Below are positions 11,505 through 23,714 of a stretch of 64,000 bases of DNA, piece by piece; the first letter of the stretch is position 1; every line of letters starts with the position of its first letter. Made by a program: the position numbers and the translations under genes. The notes beneath the pieces are model-generated. The model searched no databases and was not told where the DNA came from. It was given only the letters and a program-made list of their open reading frames with translations. The stretch covers positions 154,545,310 to 154,609,309 of the forward strand of contig NC_134837.1 in NCBI RefSeq assembly GCF_004210375.1, read 5' to 3'. The DNA comes from Tachypleus tridentatus. Its lineage: Eukaryota > Arthropoda > Merostomata > Xiphosura > Limulidae.

Positions 11505-11632
11505 AAATAGCGCCCCCCAGTGGAAGAGCAGCATGTATGCAGCCTTGCAACGTTAGAAATTGGGTTTCGATACACGTGGTTGGCAGAGTACAAATAGCCC
11601 ATTCAGTAGCTTTTTGCTTAATTACAAACTAA
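11505..11632 (+). repeat. SINE-C copy
   Basis: Plus-strand copy: 'cagtggaagagcagcatgta', GGGTTTCGATACACGTGG, 'caaatagcccattcagtagc', TTTTTGCTTAATTACAAAC. Confidence 0.75.
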
Positions 11633-11829
11633 CAATAGTGTTTTCTGTATAGACAGAAATGGCAATTTTGAAAACGTTTGCTGCTTTTCTCCGTTGAGTA
11701 AGAATATACTCTGTTCTTAGTATGATTTCAGCAACCTGAACAAAGAACAGTCAACGTAATTAGCCAAGTGCGCAATGCGGGAAATGTTTTTGGTATCATA
11801 TTCTATTAGCATGTGTTCTGCGTATTAGT

Positions 11830-12060
11830 TTGGCATACAATTCTCACGCAAACTTACATCACTGGTACCTGTGAACAACTGTCCCTAAATTAAACTGTTT
11901 GAGCATAAGGAAGGCAGCACCCATTGCCAAATCTTGATCTAATTCTCATTTGACTGAAATGCACGCCCACAGCTATAAAGGGCGGAGTGTGTTTTTATGA
12001 TAAAAGACGAACTCAGAAAAATTTCGGATTCGCCTCTGGCCTACAAAATTCTACTCAAGT
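11830..12060 (-). repeat. SINE-A, very degenerate
   Basis: Weak minus-strand similarity across the body (AAGGAAGGCAGCACCCATTGC, CCCACAGCTATAAAGGGCGG) and head region. Low confidence in the ends. Confidence 0.45.
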
Positions 12061-14800
12061 AATTTATTGCTATTTTGAGTGAATATGTGTTCTACAGAAC
12101 AATGCATAAAATAGATCTTCATTTCAAGATAAACCAGCAGGAACATAGTTAAGATATTTACTGACAAAAATAGCATGGGACATTTAGCAAATTTTTTTTT
12201 GTTTCTTTTGTACTGATCAAAACATGAGGTATTTCAAGCAATTTATGTGCCATAAGTCAGGGAGAAAAACAGAAAGTAATTTTTATTAGACAACTGCCTT
12301 CAGAATGACAAGTTGAACATGATGTTTTGATTGTTGTTATTTAGGTTAAGAAGAATTATTGATGAACATCAAATACCACAGCAAGTTAACCATAAATAAA
12401 TACTGGTATTCGAGAAAAAACTATTGAAAAGGTTTGTCATAGTTGGAGCTGAACCTTTGTATGTGCAAACTTACTGTAGATATCTTAAGTTTTACTCACA
12501 CACAAAAGACCTCCAAAATGCAGCATCTCTAGTTTCGTTTTGACGCTCAGTATACGGAACGTAAAATGTTTCCACGTTATAAGCTATCCTTTTAGTAAAT
12601 GACTTGTTTATCACCACGAACCACACTTAGCTCATTTGAATATAAATTGAAAGTTCAGAAAACACAGGAAGTTAGGAGTTACAAATAAAATGCTCACAAT
12701 ATTCTATTTAAAAGCTTTACAGCATTAAAACAATACAGACAGAAAATAAATTACCCTGTTTTGTTCGGATTTTTTTATTCTTGAAAATAATTATCGACAA
12801 TGCGAGTTTTATAAAAGTTTTATACACATCTTTTGCATTGTTGTTTAAGGAACTAACCTGAGTTTATCAAATATTATAAAAGATAATTCATACAAAAACT
12901 TTCCAAATTTAAAATATTTTGCCCCACAATGAATCACCGGCAACTCGAAAACTTATAACACTAAAAATTGGGTTTTGATACCAAGGTGGTCAAATCAGTA
13001 AACAATCAAACATATTTTAATATATCAAGTCTGGTAACTATTAGTGTAATCCAACTAAAAATTGTTTTGTCGTTGGTGATTAAGCTACACAATTTGATAT
13101 CTGTTCTGTGCCTACCACATGCATCGAAAACCAATTGTTTGCGTAAAAGACCACAGATTTTTCACTGAGCCACTGATTGGCACGAAAAAGGGAAATTTAA
13201 GACACCCTTTTTATGAGTACAAGGAGAGATATGTGAAAGAGAAGCCATATCTTTGTTACTAACCGCCGATAAAAAATACTGACAGCTGTCACTGGGTGAA
13301 ACATATGAAGCTAAATATTAAACTGGAAAAACAATCACATAGAAGATTTTGTTTTTCACAAGCTTAACAAAACATAAAAGTGTCCATTTTCGTGACTTTT
13401 AAACCCCACTCTATTTCTTTCTCTTTCGTTTTTATCTTTTCTGCCTTCATTTGTGAGCGAACCTTGCAAAGACAGGACATTTCTTTCAAATACCCTCAAT
13501 AATTGGCTACCAGCTTCTTTCCAATCACACATTACCTTCTAGCTACAGTACGAAGAGGAAACATGTGGAAGTCAGGAATTATGTGAAACGATGCATAACA
13601 TAAACATTGAACTATTTGTACACTAATAGCAAAAATGTAATAAAAATAAAATATATCATTGGACAATCTCTCACTAACCAAATAAATAATATCCACTTAG
13701 GGAACTCTTTTCCAACAGCTGGAAAACATAAATATGTCAATACTCAATTCATTATTATTCGAATAGAAATGTTCATTTGTTATTAAATTATGCTTGTATT
13801 TAAAGAATTACACAAGTGTGGCTATTTTAAACTTACTATTTTAGAAATAGGAATCGTATGGTCGGAGCTCCAGAAAAAAATACAGATTTATTTTGTTGGA
13901 GCCTCATAGCTGGACAGAGACAAATCTGGATCGTTGTAACTAAAAATATTATACTATGAGTAACTTATAATAAATACGTTTTGCATAAGAAGATACTTAC
14001 TTCCTTTAAATACTTAGATTTGTTTTTATCCAACAATGAAGTTCGAGACCTGGTTTTTAGTATTGTAAGTCTTCACTATTGGGGAAAGGCGCTCATTTAC
14101 TTGGACTCGTGACTGATAATATCGGAAGACCGTTTTTCTAATTTTCTTTACTGCACTGAGGATCTGAACTAGTTTTATTTGGCAGATGCCGTTGAGATAT
14201 GATTAAGCTGATTTTATAATTTTCTCACATTTGACTAAAATTAATTTTGGTTTTATGACTAAATTTTAGTAAAACATTTGGGAGCCTATTTATTGATTTG
14301 TATCGAAATCTTCCATCTGATTTACCATTTCTCAGTCCTTTCTTCTGAAGACTTCAGAATACCTTCACAGAATGAATGTCAGTTTTGATTTTCGCATGTG
14401 GAATCGACATATTATTTTATAATCATAGCGTTTTATTAAGACATGTAACATATTTTCTCTAAATACATAAATGTGATTTTCTTTTTCAGAAACACCCTTG
14501 AAGAGTCATATTCTATTACAATTTGTCTTATAAGATTTCGATATACGCTATGATTTATTTTTTGAAATCTGGTTATCAGTTTTATTTTATCTGTTTTGCC
14601 TTTGAGGTTGGTTGAGGTTTATCATGAGGTATGTTACACTATACAACGAAGTATTATAGGAAAAAACTACCAAATTTGTATTGCTCGCCAAATTCTAGGC
14701 TTCGTTACTCATAAATCGAGTTCTGATACAGTACAGTTAATCCGTTGTATAGCTACGTGCTAAATAAAAAACAAACAAAGAGTCCTCGATTTAGTGTTTT
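12061..14800. other. Long stretch with no recognised gene
   Basis: About 2.7 kb of AT-rich sequence downstream, on the minus strand, of the LHFPL exon at 15.0 kb, so probably its intron. Weak traces of SINE-C-like heads near 12925-12985 and 14035-14090. I searched by eye for a second LHFPL exon and did not find one. Confidence 0.45.
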
Positions 14801-15010
14801 AGATTTAGAATCCTTGTACAGAAAAGCTTATCTTATATAGTCTTGTTTGCATTTTTAAAACATATCGTATCACATCATAGAATTCAGTAATGTCCTTCTT
14901 GCATAAAGTATTAACAGTATAATTACCGAGTTTTACTTCTAATACAGGAAACCCATTTTGTTTTAAAGTTCTGTCAGATGGTGTATGATCAAGACATGTA
15001 ATGTACTCAC

Positions 15011-15404
15011 CCGTTATAACCTGAACCAGCCCCAAAGCACGTGCTGTCCTTTTGGTCACTACGTCCGTCACGCAGCACGCAGCTAGTGCCGTAAAAGCTA
15101 CCAAGAGAGAGGTGGCCGCCCCTACTCCCACCGTAACCGTGGTGATTTGCCACGAAATACTGGGAATATCCTGGAAAGTTGTGTAGCGGCCGCACTCTCG
15201 AACCATTTCAACTTCACCGTCCTCTTTCATTTGTGGATAACTACATCGGCGGAAGGAACCAAACGATACTTCCGTGGAGTTGAACAACGCACCCTGGAGC
15301 CAGAAAGGGAGGTAGAAACCAGCACAGTTCAGAATGGCAGAAGCTAGAGAGAAACATGCCCAGAAAACACCAGTTGCTGTCATACTACTGGCAAGTACAG
15401 GCAT
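15011..15404 (-). CDS. LHFPL: LHFPL-type tetraspan protein, first coding exon (partial gene)
   Basis: This exon encodes the N-terminal 131 residues of a four-membrane-segment protein of the LHFPL family (claudin-like fold; members include LHFPL5 of the hair-cell transduction complex). The first membrane segment is at residues 10-33 (ATGVFWACFSLASAILNCAG onward) and is followed by the family-typical FYLPFWLQG. The extracellular loop carries FGSFRRCSYP and VRECGRYTTF, whose Cys residues match the conserved loop cysteines, then DIPSISWQIT. A second membrane segment follows at about 89-113. The open frame crosses a good donor, ACGG|GTGAGT at 15011/15010, leaving phase 1. The remaining membrane segments must lie on later exons to the left, not found here. 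The start is the Met at 15404. No disabling change is seen. I cannot tell which LHFPL subtype it is; the WQ near the second segment recalls LHFPL2. Confidence 0.8.
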
Positions 15405-15739
15405 CGTGGAAAATATTTTGTGTTTTTGTTCTAAAACTTTTTGTGTTTGTGTTGTAAAACTCTTTCAAGTAATTTATATACACATTTCACAATCTACCAT
15501 TCGTTACTCACATAGATGGTTCAGTTTTAAAGCAGTTCCATTTGAAAACTACTTTACACGAAGTTTCATATTTGTGTAATTCAACGCAAATGGAAACTTT
15601 GAATTCCAAGAACAAAATAAACACGAAAAATAATTATTTCAATAATCCATTAATACTAAAAAAAAAGAAAAGAAACCCAACATGAAAATCACGTGTTAAT
15701 GTAATCACACATTATGTTGACTACAGTTTTCTTTCCCCA

Positions 15740-15960
15740 GGTGGTGGATTACGAACCAACAGTTCTGGGTGGACCTACGAGGGTTCGGAACAGGCAATGC
15801 AACGTGACGTTCTATCTCACAGCGCGTATGAAGCCTTCTGATTGCTAGCGACGAGAAGCGCTGTACGTTTGTAATATATCTTTGCGGTAGCCTGTTGGGA
15901 AAACTGCTGCGTTTCGACCCTATCCGTTATCCTCTTCTACAGTTCCTTGCGGAAGCCCAG
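15740..15960. promoter_or_regulatory. CpG-dense stretch upstream of the LHFPL exon
   Basis: About 16 CpG dinucleotides fall within 220 bases of otherwise CpG-poor DNA (for example ACGTGACG, AGCGCGTATG, AGCGACGAGAAGCG). It lies about 0.35 kb upstream of the LHFPL start codon on the minus strand, so a promoter or 5' untranslated exon is plausible. No TATA box or Initiator could be assigned with confidence. Confidence 0.35.
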
Positions 15961-15964
15961 AAAA

Positions 15965-17120
15965 AAGCTAGCTGTGTTCAGGAGTTTTCATTGAGAGCTT
16001 ACACCTAAATTAAAAGGCACAAAACCAATAAAGAATCTATATCTACACTGTCTCTCTTGAAAACTACTGAAAGCAATATAATAACAGAATAACTTTATCG
16101 CAATATGGTATTTTTCGAGAATTCTGTATTTAATCCATCCTTTCTTCTTAGAAAGATAATCTGCCTATGGGTGTATTTGAACCAAGCTTCAAGTTTTGAT
16201 AGTTATATAAAACAACAACTCTAGATAATGTCAAGATTAACTAGATGTGAGAGTAACCAAGTTTTTCTACAAACGCCGACGGATAAATTTAACTTGAAAC
16301 ACGTAATGTTAATGGACACATCTATATATCATGTGATAATTTAATAACTTTATAGACGTTAACATTAGTAATTTACCTTTTTCAAAACAAATATCTATGT
16401 GTGATTTAGCTTTTTGTACCTGTTGTCCGCAACACCCTAAAATGTTGTTTTTTTTAAGGCTAATAAAAGTAGACTACAGTGTTATCGTATTTGGAAATAA
16501 AGAGTGTGGAAAGTTCACCTAGAGGGTAAACCAAAGTTTAAAATATGAACAATAAAAATAATTAGTAATCGTTAATTATTTAATATTCAAATAAAAGTAT
16601 TGAAACGGAGCCATACACATCGACCACTCTCTCAGTGCTTTCCACACACTGTTTTCACAGTTACAAACTCATGCATAAACATTTGATTAGATATGTTCAA
16701 AATATTTACCTGTATTGGAAACCAATAAGCTAATCAAAGCAACTTAATTTTATTATTGACTCACCACTTGTAATTCAATGCACATTTATCTCGGTGTTTT
16801 GGATTGCAGGTAACAATTTGTTCGGTTACTTATACATATTTTCCACCAAATGAACACACATGCAGGTTGTAAATAAATTAGATAAAAAGTTGGTTATAGC
16901 GAATTCCATCATTAAGGGAAAATGAAAATACAAATTACAAAATAAACCTTTATTCACCATTAACCTGTATTTGTCTAAGAAATAAATTAACCTGTTTCCA
17001 GCAGCAGTAAAACAGTTAGACTGAAATCATAATATGTACTCTGTCTTGGAAATATTTTCCTCAAACTTTTATAACCACAGTCTCTCTATGAAACTTATTT
17101 TTACAAGAAGTTTACACAAA
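15965..17120. other. Spacer without recognisable gene
   Basis: AT-rich sequence with no domain, SINE or tandem repeat recognised. Confidence 0.45.
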
Positions 17121-17127
17121 CTGTAAC

Positions 17128-17252
17128 CCCCCGCTAGTACAGCGGTATGTCTCCGGATTTACAACGCTAAAATCAGGGGTCCGATTCCCCTCGGTGGGCT
17201 AAGCAGATAGCCCTTTGTGGCTTTGCTATACGAAAACACACAAACTATAAGA
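17128..17252 (+). repeat. SINE-B copy (best preserved)
   Basis: Plus-strand copy: 'gctagtacagcggtatgtct' (A-box region), 'cggatttacaacgctaaaat', GGGTCCGATTCCCCTCGG (B box), 'agcagatagccctttgtggc', TTTGCTATACGAAAACACAC. Used as the reference for this family in the window. Confidence 0.85.
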
Positions 17253-17542
17253 GGTAGCTAATATTTCACGAAATAGGTTTCGAACCATTTTATGTAAAAG
17301 GTATTTACTTAAAATGCTTTAAATTTCCTATTATTCTTAACTGATGAAAAAATATCCATAGTATCTGAACAGTAAGTCTGAGGATGTGTAACGCTAAAAA
17401 CTAATTAAAAGTACCCTCAGTGGACACAAATAAGACAGTATAATTTACATGTAAAATATATTTTTGCGCTTAATCCTTTGTACTGCCATCTGTTGTGAAA
17501 CATTAAAAACGTATATCTAACTGGATTTTATTATATTGCCCA

Positions 17543-17765
17543 TGGCCTAGTCTCCTGGTCAGGGTTCGGGTCCTCGTCACCAAATATGTTCGTCCTTTAA
17601 ACTGTGGGGCGCTATAACTGTTACATTAAATCTCACCATTCTTTGGTAAAAGAGCTGGCGGTAGGTAATATTGATTTACTGCTTTCCCTGTAATATATTA
17701 TTGCTAAATTAAGGATAGCTAGCGCAGATAACCCTCAAGTAGTTTTTCGCTGTATTTAAAACATA
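17543..17765 (+). repeat. SINE-A, degenerate
   Basis: Plus-strand copy with a damaged head (GCCCATGGCCTAGTCTCCTG) and a recognisable body and tail ('gctagcgcagataaccctca'). Confidence 0.75.
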
Positions 17766-17799
17766 CCAATCCTATTATATTATTTTTAAAAGCCATACA

Positions 17800-18080
17800 C
17801 AGCCTAGCAATTAGCGTGCCGAACTGCGGATCTGAACATCCAAAGTTTGCATCTAATTGCCACAAAAGAAAATTGCGCTCCACACTTAAGCATCGTTGTT
17901 TGCATTATAAGAGTGATAGACAATTTCCATTATACGATTAAAGCAGCCCAAAATTTGGCGATGGATGCTGTCCAATAGCTGTCTTCCCTCTTATATATCA
18001 GTATAAAATTATAAACAGTTAGAGTCACTAGCCAGGTAGCCCTTATGTAGTTTTGTTCAAATATTTGAAACAAACCAAAC
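17800..18080 (+). repeat. SINE-A, very degenerate
   Basis: Head-like 'cagcctagcaattagcgtgc' and tail-like 'aggtagcccttatgtagttt' followed by CAAACCAAACC. An old copy directly after another old copy. Confidence 0.5.
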
Positions 18081-18534
18081 CAATTATATTATTTCACAAT
18101 TTTCTAAGAAAAAATGCTAGTAAGGAAAATTTCTACAAAATTCCTTTGAATTATTCAAGTTATTAATCTACGTAAAGATTTTATTATTAAAATTACAAAT
18201 AAAAAAGATGGGAATTTAAACACTTGCTCATAGGGACAGTAAAAAATTCAGCAAACAAGGCTGGAGAGACCTTAGACATTATTCAGTTACACTACAAATT
18301 CCTCTTTTAACTCCATGCTGTTATCAAAATTTACATTCGGTGAAGCAAAAATAGTGATTTGTAGTTTGGGTAAACGATGTCTACAGTTTCTTCAGCTTTC
18401 TTGTCTTCATTGTATTTAAGATCCCTATTTGCAGGTTTTTAAATTCACAACTTTTTATTCATCTTGTTTGCTGGTATTTTTATACTCAAATATGAGCAAA
18501 GGATCATTTGACGTGGTAGCTAACTTTATATAGT

Positions 18535-19625
18535 TACGACAGAAAGTGTTCGTACCCCTCCGTCGTGAGTAGTTTTTTCCTTATAACTTAAAAAGTGTCA
18601 TGATTAGGATAATGAAAGTATGGTATATTATAAATATTATATCAACACACATCTACATAAACTTGTATGCAACTTGAACGACAAATAAACTGTTTATAAA
18701 CAAATAACCGAACACAGCAGGGGCAGAAAGTGTTTGTGCGTCTACTTTAATGGTCAGTTGTGTAGCCTTTCAGGTAAATTACTTGGCGCAATCTTTCCGC
18801 ATAGCCCTCCATGATCGTTTGTAAGTACTCGACTAGTATTTTTTTCCATTCTTCTTTACAGAAGGCCTCCAACACTTGCAAGTTGTTCGGATGACGCTGA
18901 TGAACCCTGGTCTCCAACTCATGCCAAACGTTTTCAATTGGGTTGAGATCGGGTGACTGTGATGGCCATTCCAGAACGCTTATATGGTTCCTCTGCAACC
19001 AGGATTGCACATATTTCGATGTGTGCTTAAGGTCATTGTCGTGCTGGAAGATCCAACGATGCCCAAGCCGCAAGTTCCGAGCATCATTCTTTATATAAGT
19101 GCCTAATATATCAACATACGTTTCTTTTTTCATGATTCCGTTGATGCGGTGAAGGCTGCCTACACCAGAAGAGCTGAAGGAACCCCATAGCATGATCGAA
19201 CCACCTCCGAGTTTAACTGTAGGGACGGTGTTCTTTGAAAGATTTCGTTTTCCTTTGTTACGGAAAATATTGCGAACATTGTTGTGACCGAAGAGCTCAA
19301 TTTTAGTCTCGTCTGACCAAAGAATACTCTTCCAATAGGTAAAAGGTTTATCTACATGCTTTCTTGCATACCTCAATCGTGCTTCTAAATGAACAGGCTT
19401 TAATTATGGATTTCTACGAGGACAACATGCTTTGAACCCAGAAGAACGTAACATGTTCGTAACTGTAGAGGCGCTTACTTTAATCCCAGTTTCCCTTACC
19501 AGTTTCTGTATGTCATTACGTGTTAAAGGAGGGTTCCTAAAAACTTCTCTGAGAACCTTCCTCTTGGGTTTCTCTGGAATTTTGGTAGGGTAAGCTTTGT
19601 AAGTGAATAATTTAACTCATTATGC
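18535..19625 (-). mobile_element. Tc1/mariner transposon (DD34E), nearly intact transposase
   Basis: Minus-strand transposase reading frame from about 19600 down to the stop at 18747. Helix-turn-helix portion: RKVLREVFRNPPLTRNDIQK to STVTNMLRSSGFK (about 19565-19425). Catalytic core: WSDETKIELFG (first Asp), HDNDLKHTSKY (second Asp), SPDLNPIENVWHELE (Glu). Exactly 34 residues lie between the second Asp and the Glu, giving DD34E. The C-terminus ends KGYTTDH. One in-frame TAA at about 19407-19409, between RRNP and LKPVHLEARL, splits the frame. The N-terminal 30 or so residues look missing or out of frame. The phrase CAGAAAGTGTTCGTACCCC at 18540, repeated in variant form at 18723 (CAGAAAGTGTTTGTGCGTC), suggests Tc1-like ends with internal direct repeats. 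The matching far-right terminus was not identified. Confidence 0.85.
18747..19376 (-). pseudogene. Tc1 transposase, longest uninterrupted part (209 codons)
   Basis: Contains all three catalytic positions of the DDE domain and the complete C-terminus (see the element entry). The Met at 19376 is internal to the original protein, because clear homology continues upstream through a single TAA. As it stands the product would lack the DNA-binding domain, so activity is unlikely. Confidence 0.85.
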
Positions 19626-19971
19626 GTTTAAGAGGATTATATCTAAAATTAATATTAATTAATATTTTTGGCCACAAAGTAGAAAAACTGTAATAGAATT
19701 TAAAAGAATTTCAAGATTATTTGTTTATTTAATTTCACTTTAAGGACGAACAAATACATCATCAGATATTTAAGATGTAAACCCTCGAATTTAAATTTAC
19801 GCAACACTTTGGTTGATATTGTCTTTAGTTTAAGTATTTTATTTTTGCAACGGTTGCTAAAATTTGCATTCGTAAAAAAATAAATTGTTTTTTTGTTTCT
19901 GTACGTTTAGGGCGATTTTATTTTTCTTCTACTAAGTTAATTTATTTATTGAGATACTTATTACCTTCCCG

Positions 19972-20172
19972 TTACACCAAACATGTTTGCCCTTTCTGGC
20001 ATGGAGGCGTTGTAGTATAACAGTCAATTCCACTATTTGTTGGTAAAAGAGTAGCTCAAGAGTTGGCGATGAATGGTGGTGACTAGCTTCCTTCCATCTA
20101 GTCTTAAACTGCTAAATTAGGGACGGCTAGCGCAGATAGCCCTCCTGTAGCTTTGCGCGAAATTCAAAAAAC
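19972..20172 (+). repeat. SINE-A, head-truncated
   Basis: Plus-strand copy starting within the head (CCGTTACACCAAACATG) and running through the body and tail to CGCGAAATTCAAAAAACAAA. The A-box portion is absent. Confidence 0.85.
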
Positions 20173-20197
20173 AAAATTATAGATCGTTTCTTTAAAT

Positions 20198-21960
20198 CAG
20201 GGGTCACCAAACTACAACCCGCAGACCAGATATGGCCCTCGAGGTCAATTTGTCCGGCCCACCAACAGCTAGCCTCTTGGAAATAAAAAGTGACATAAAA
20301 GTGTCCGACTGTCATAACAAAATAAATCACACCGATGGTCGCTTTTAGCTGGCAAACACAAGATGTTATGATAAAAAGAATCAAGGCTGTCACGCGCATT
20401 TTTAACCAATCGGAAAATTCTTCATTCGTCCTTGCTGCCCGTTTATTCATATCGATGCACGTATCTATGAAAGCATCAGGATTTCGAAAACAAGAACAGA
20501 CTTAACCCTCGTCCTATCGACTCGTCTTGTAAATTCAGCAGCCGAGGGTTACCAGTTAAGTAAGTGTCGTGGCAAACGTACGTTTCAATATATTTTGTTT
20601 GTGCGTTCTTGGACCTGTACAATATTTTTTTCACAGCATTCTGTTTTTTTTTTTTTTTAATTTTCAGATCCTGTTTTCTTTTCACCCATCGTTATGGCTG
20701 TTTTTAAAATAAGAAAAGTGGACTCTGAGTGTCGTGCTTTCAATGAAGAACCGGCAGAAAAGTACTTCTTTGTGGAAACAAAAAAACAGAAAGCTACTTG
20801 TGTGATATGTATTGAAAGTGTTGTCGTTTTGAAAGAGTACAATCTTCGGCGTCACTATGAAACAAAACATCTATCAACATATTTGAAATTTTCAGGAAAT
20901 TTGAGAATTTCTAAGAAATTTGAATCCATGAAACATGTTTTTGAATCTCGAAAGAATTTATTCACGAGAAAGTTTACTTGAAATGAATCTGTTACTCATA
21001 CAAGTTACAAAATAGTGCAACGGATGGCAGAGCGAGGAAAACCTTTTATTGACGGCAACTTCATCAAAGAGTGTATGATGGAAGCAGAAAATGAGCTGTG
21101 TCCTGAAAAAGCCAATTTCTTTGAAAGTATCAGCCTTTCAGCAACTTCAGTTGTACGGAGAGCAGAAGAACTTGGAGAAAACATCGCATTACAGATAAGC
21201 CAAAAAGCTAGGAACTTCTTATAGTATTCTCTGGCACAGGATGAGTCTACTGATCTCTCGAGTACTTCTAGTGTTCATTCGTGGAGTTAATTTGGACTTT
21301 CAGATCACGGATGAGTTAGCATCAGTTTGCAGCACGCACGGAAGAACAAGTGGAGAAGACATTTTCATGGAAGTGCATAAAACTTTGCAAGACTATAACC
21401 TTCAGTGAATCAGCTTAGAGGTGTAACAGTTGATGGAGGAAAAAACATGGCTGGAGTAAAGAAGGGTCTGGTGGGGCTGATCAGGAAACAGTTGGAAGAT
21501 CTTCAACTTCCAAGCGCTCTGTTCATACACTGCATCATACATCAGCAAGCACTCTGTGGAAAAGACTTAGATATTTCTTGCATACTGAAACCAGTCATTT
21601 CTGCAGTGAACTTCATTCGGGGTCATGTACTTAATCATCGTCACTTCAAGGCGTTTCTTGAAGAAATTGATAAACCAACAGACCGGATTGACAAATGCAG
21701 CAGGCCAGTGAAAGTTTAATCAACAAATTGTAGTGACAAATCAACAACTTCAGGAGTTGTGTCAGTAGGTAAATTATCAAATGCAACAGTCAAATCAGCA
21801 CATTGAGGATTGATCTGCAGGATCCAGATCCGTAAGCGTTAGCCAAGCCTCATTCATGAATAGTGGAGAGGAAGATGTTTCTGCGTATGGTATAGAGGTA
21901 GAAGAAGAGGTTGACGAATCAAGTGTCAGATTACTGAATACAATCGGACATTGCCACATT
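20198..21960 (+). mobile_element. hAT-type DNA transposon, decayed (GTF2IRD2/ZBED-like transposase)
   Basis: The left end resembles a hAT terminus: CAGGGGTCACCAAACTACAA followed by a 'gcccgc/ggccctc' rich stretch (20198-20260). Downstream on the plus strand are broken transposase frames (20694-21719). The right boundary is unclear; homology fades near 21.96 kb, just before an oppositely oriented PLE. Confidence 0.7.
20694..21719 (+). pseudogene. hAT transposase relative of GTF2IRD2 / ZBED proteins, broken
   Basis: Three collinear pieces. (1) 20694-20981: a zinc-finger-like start, with KATCVICIESVVVLKEYNLR followed by RHYETKH (Cys-X2-Cys ... His-X4-His), the BED-type pattern of these proteins. 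(2) From about 20985, after a TGA: RMAERGKPFIDGNFIKECM and ISLSATSVVRRAEELGENI, up to a stop at 21222; then QDESTDLSS in the next frame after that. (3) 21405-21719: LRGVTVDGGKNMAGVKKGLV, carrying the catalytic-core DGGKNM block, then HCIIHQQALCGK. At least two stops and a frameshift separate the pieces, and the C-terminal dimerisation region is missing. Domesticated vertebrate relatives exist, but this copy is dead. Confidence 0.75.
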
Positions 21961-22109
21961 TAAGATTGTGTTGGTATGCAGAAAGTATATATTTTACAGA
22001 CATAGATGATAAATGTCTCTTGAAACCCAATTTTCTTACTATAAATGGGTACATTCTTGAATTTGAAGAGTTGAAACTGAAAATTTTGCGTTTGTTTATA
22101 TTTGTTCCT

Positions 22110-22925
22110 TTATTTAGTATTTGGGTGTTTTTTTATGGTTATGTTGTGTTTATTTGATTTGCAGTGTTCGAAAATGTGTGAAGATGACTTTTTGTGTTCT
22201 ATGAATCTGGTTTCCGTTTTTCTACTTGTTTCTTCAATATAGAAGTCGCGGCAGTTATCACATTGTATTTTATAAATAATGTTGGTGTGATGTTTGTCAG
22301 TGTAGTTTTTACATAGTATAGATCTTAGTTTTGTGCCTGGTTTTTGAATAGATTTGGGTATTAACTGGAATGTCATATTTTGTTACTAGTTTTTGCAAAA
22401 TATTAGTTATTTTTCTGCTGATGTCGGGAATATATGATATGCAGCAGTATATGGTTTCGTGATTTTTTAATTCGTGAGATATATTTAATTTTGTTGGTTG
22501 ATTTTGCTTTATCTCTAGGTGTGTGCGTATAATGTTTTCTACGGTTTGTGGAGGAAACTTATTGATGTTGATAAAGTATTGTTCTATTTTGTCAAATGCA
22601 TCCTTCATTTTATCTGGTGAGCAGATAAATATACCTATATATGTATAAACACATATATGACTGTGTTTATTTGGTTTCTTAGTATGTTGAGTTTTTGTTT
22701 TGTTTCATGTGCTGAGTTCCAAGGAATATATAGTCCAGTATGGGTGATTCTTCGGTGGATTTCTGTTTTAAATTGTGCATCGGTTCTTGTAATTTTGAGG
22801 TTAAGAAATGATATTTGATTGCTTTCTTCTTGTTCACATGTGAAGTTGATGTTGGGATGTATAGAGTTGATGTGATTGAAAAAATTAAGTGTGTGTTCTG
22901 TAGATGTGAATCACAGTACGTAACA
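22110..22925 (-). pseudogene. Penelope-like element (PLE), reverse transcriptase end and GIY-YIG endonuclease
   Basis: Minus strand. The distal reverse-transcriptase part is read from about 22900: HPNINFTCEQEESNQISFLN, then HTGLYIPWNSAHETKQKLN. Next comes the linker ININKFPPQTVENIIRTHLE (22309-22608 frame). The endonuclease region is IIYKIQCDNCRDFYIEETS followed by TRFIEHK and SSSHIFEHCKSNKHNI (22110-22376 frame). This order, RT followed by a GIY-YIG-type nuclease, is diagnostic of Penelope-like elements. The YIG tripeptide reads YIE here. A frame change between the two late frames and stops in the RT part show decay. The catalytic RT core is not present, so the copy is 5'-truncated. Confidence 0.8.
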
Positions 22926-22929
22926 CTAT

Positions 22930-23700
22930 GTTGTGGATTACTGGCTAAATACTAACAAGTGTATTCTAGACTATGTTTCGGCGAAGTTTTTCATCTGGTT
23001 GAAATACGTAACAGAACTATTTAATTTTATGATCATTTTACGAGTAACATTTATTTTTTAGTCTTAAAGTATGTGATAAAGTTCACGTAAGCTGCTGAGA
23101 TTTTGTTATTGTTGTTTTTTACGATCCTATTAATTGTCAGTTTCGTATTTAAAATTAAAAGCACATAAATCCGAAATGGACAGTTTAAGAAGAATCTGGA
23201 AAAAAAGGTACTGAATTTGTGTAATTTTTGTTAAAATTCAGAATTTTAATGTTCCGTAGACTAGGAATTAAATTAATCCTTGTTGTATTCTCTTTTACTT
23301 TGTATACCTAACCTCGTCAAAGCATTTTTGTAACTATTTAAACAACAAGTTTAACATTAGTATAAGAAAATTAAATACTAGGTTTGAATAATATCCAAGT
23401 TATTTATATTTTTTATTAAAAGAAAGAAAGCGTTTGGAACTATCGCCATTCGTCGGATCGTACAGTTTACAATATTAGTATTAGACCTATTATATTTTAA
23501 CACTACATTCGCTATTCGGTCCCTTAGTTGTTTTTTCAAGAAGAAATGTTGAGAAACTGAATAAATAACATAATATTAAAAACGCAATACACCTAATAAC
23601 TATAATTATGGTTGGACAACTAAGAAAATGTATTTATACCAATACATGTATAGCATTTTAGTACATTAGTACGGGCATAAATGGTACAAAATTATTAGTA
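22930..23700. other. Spacer without recognisable gene
   Basis: AT-rich sequence with nothing recognised. Confidence 0.4.
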
Positions 23701-23714
23701 GAGGCATAAACAGT

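Noticed and set aside
14805-15010. C-terminal extension of the LHFPL frame to 199 residues
   Set aside because: The sequence after the GTGAGT donor is not LHFPL-like; it is intron read-through.
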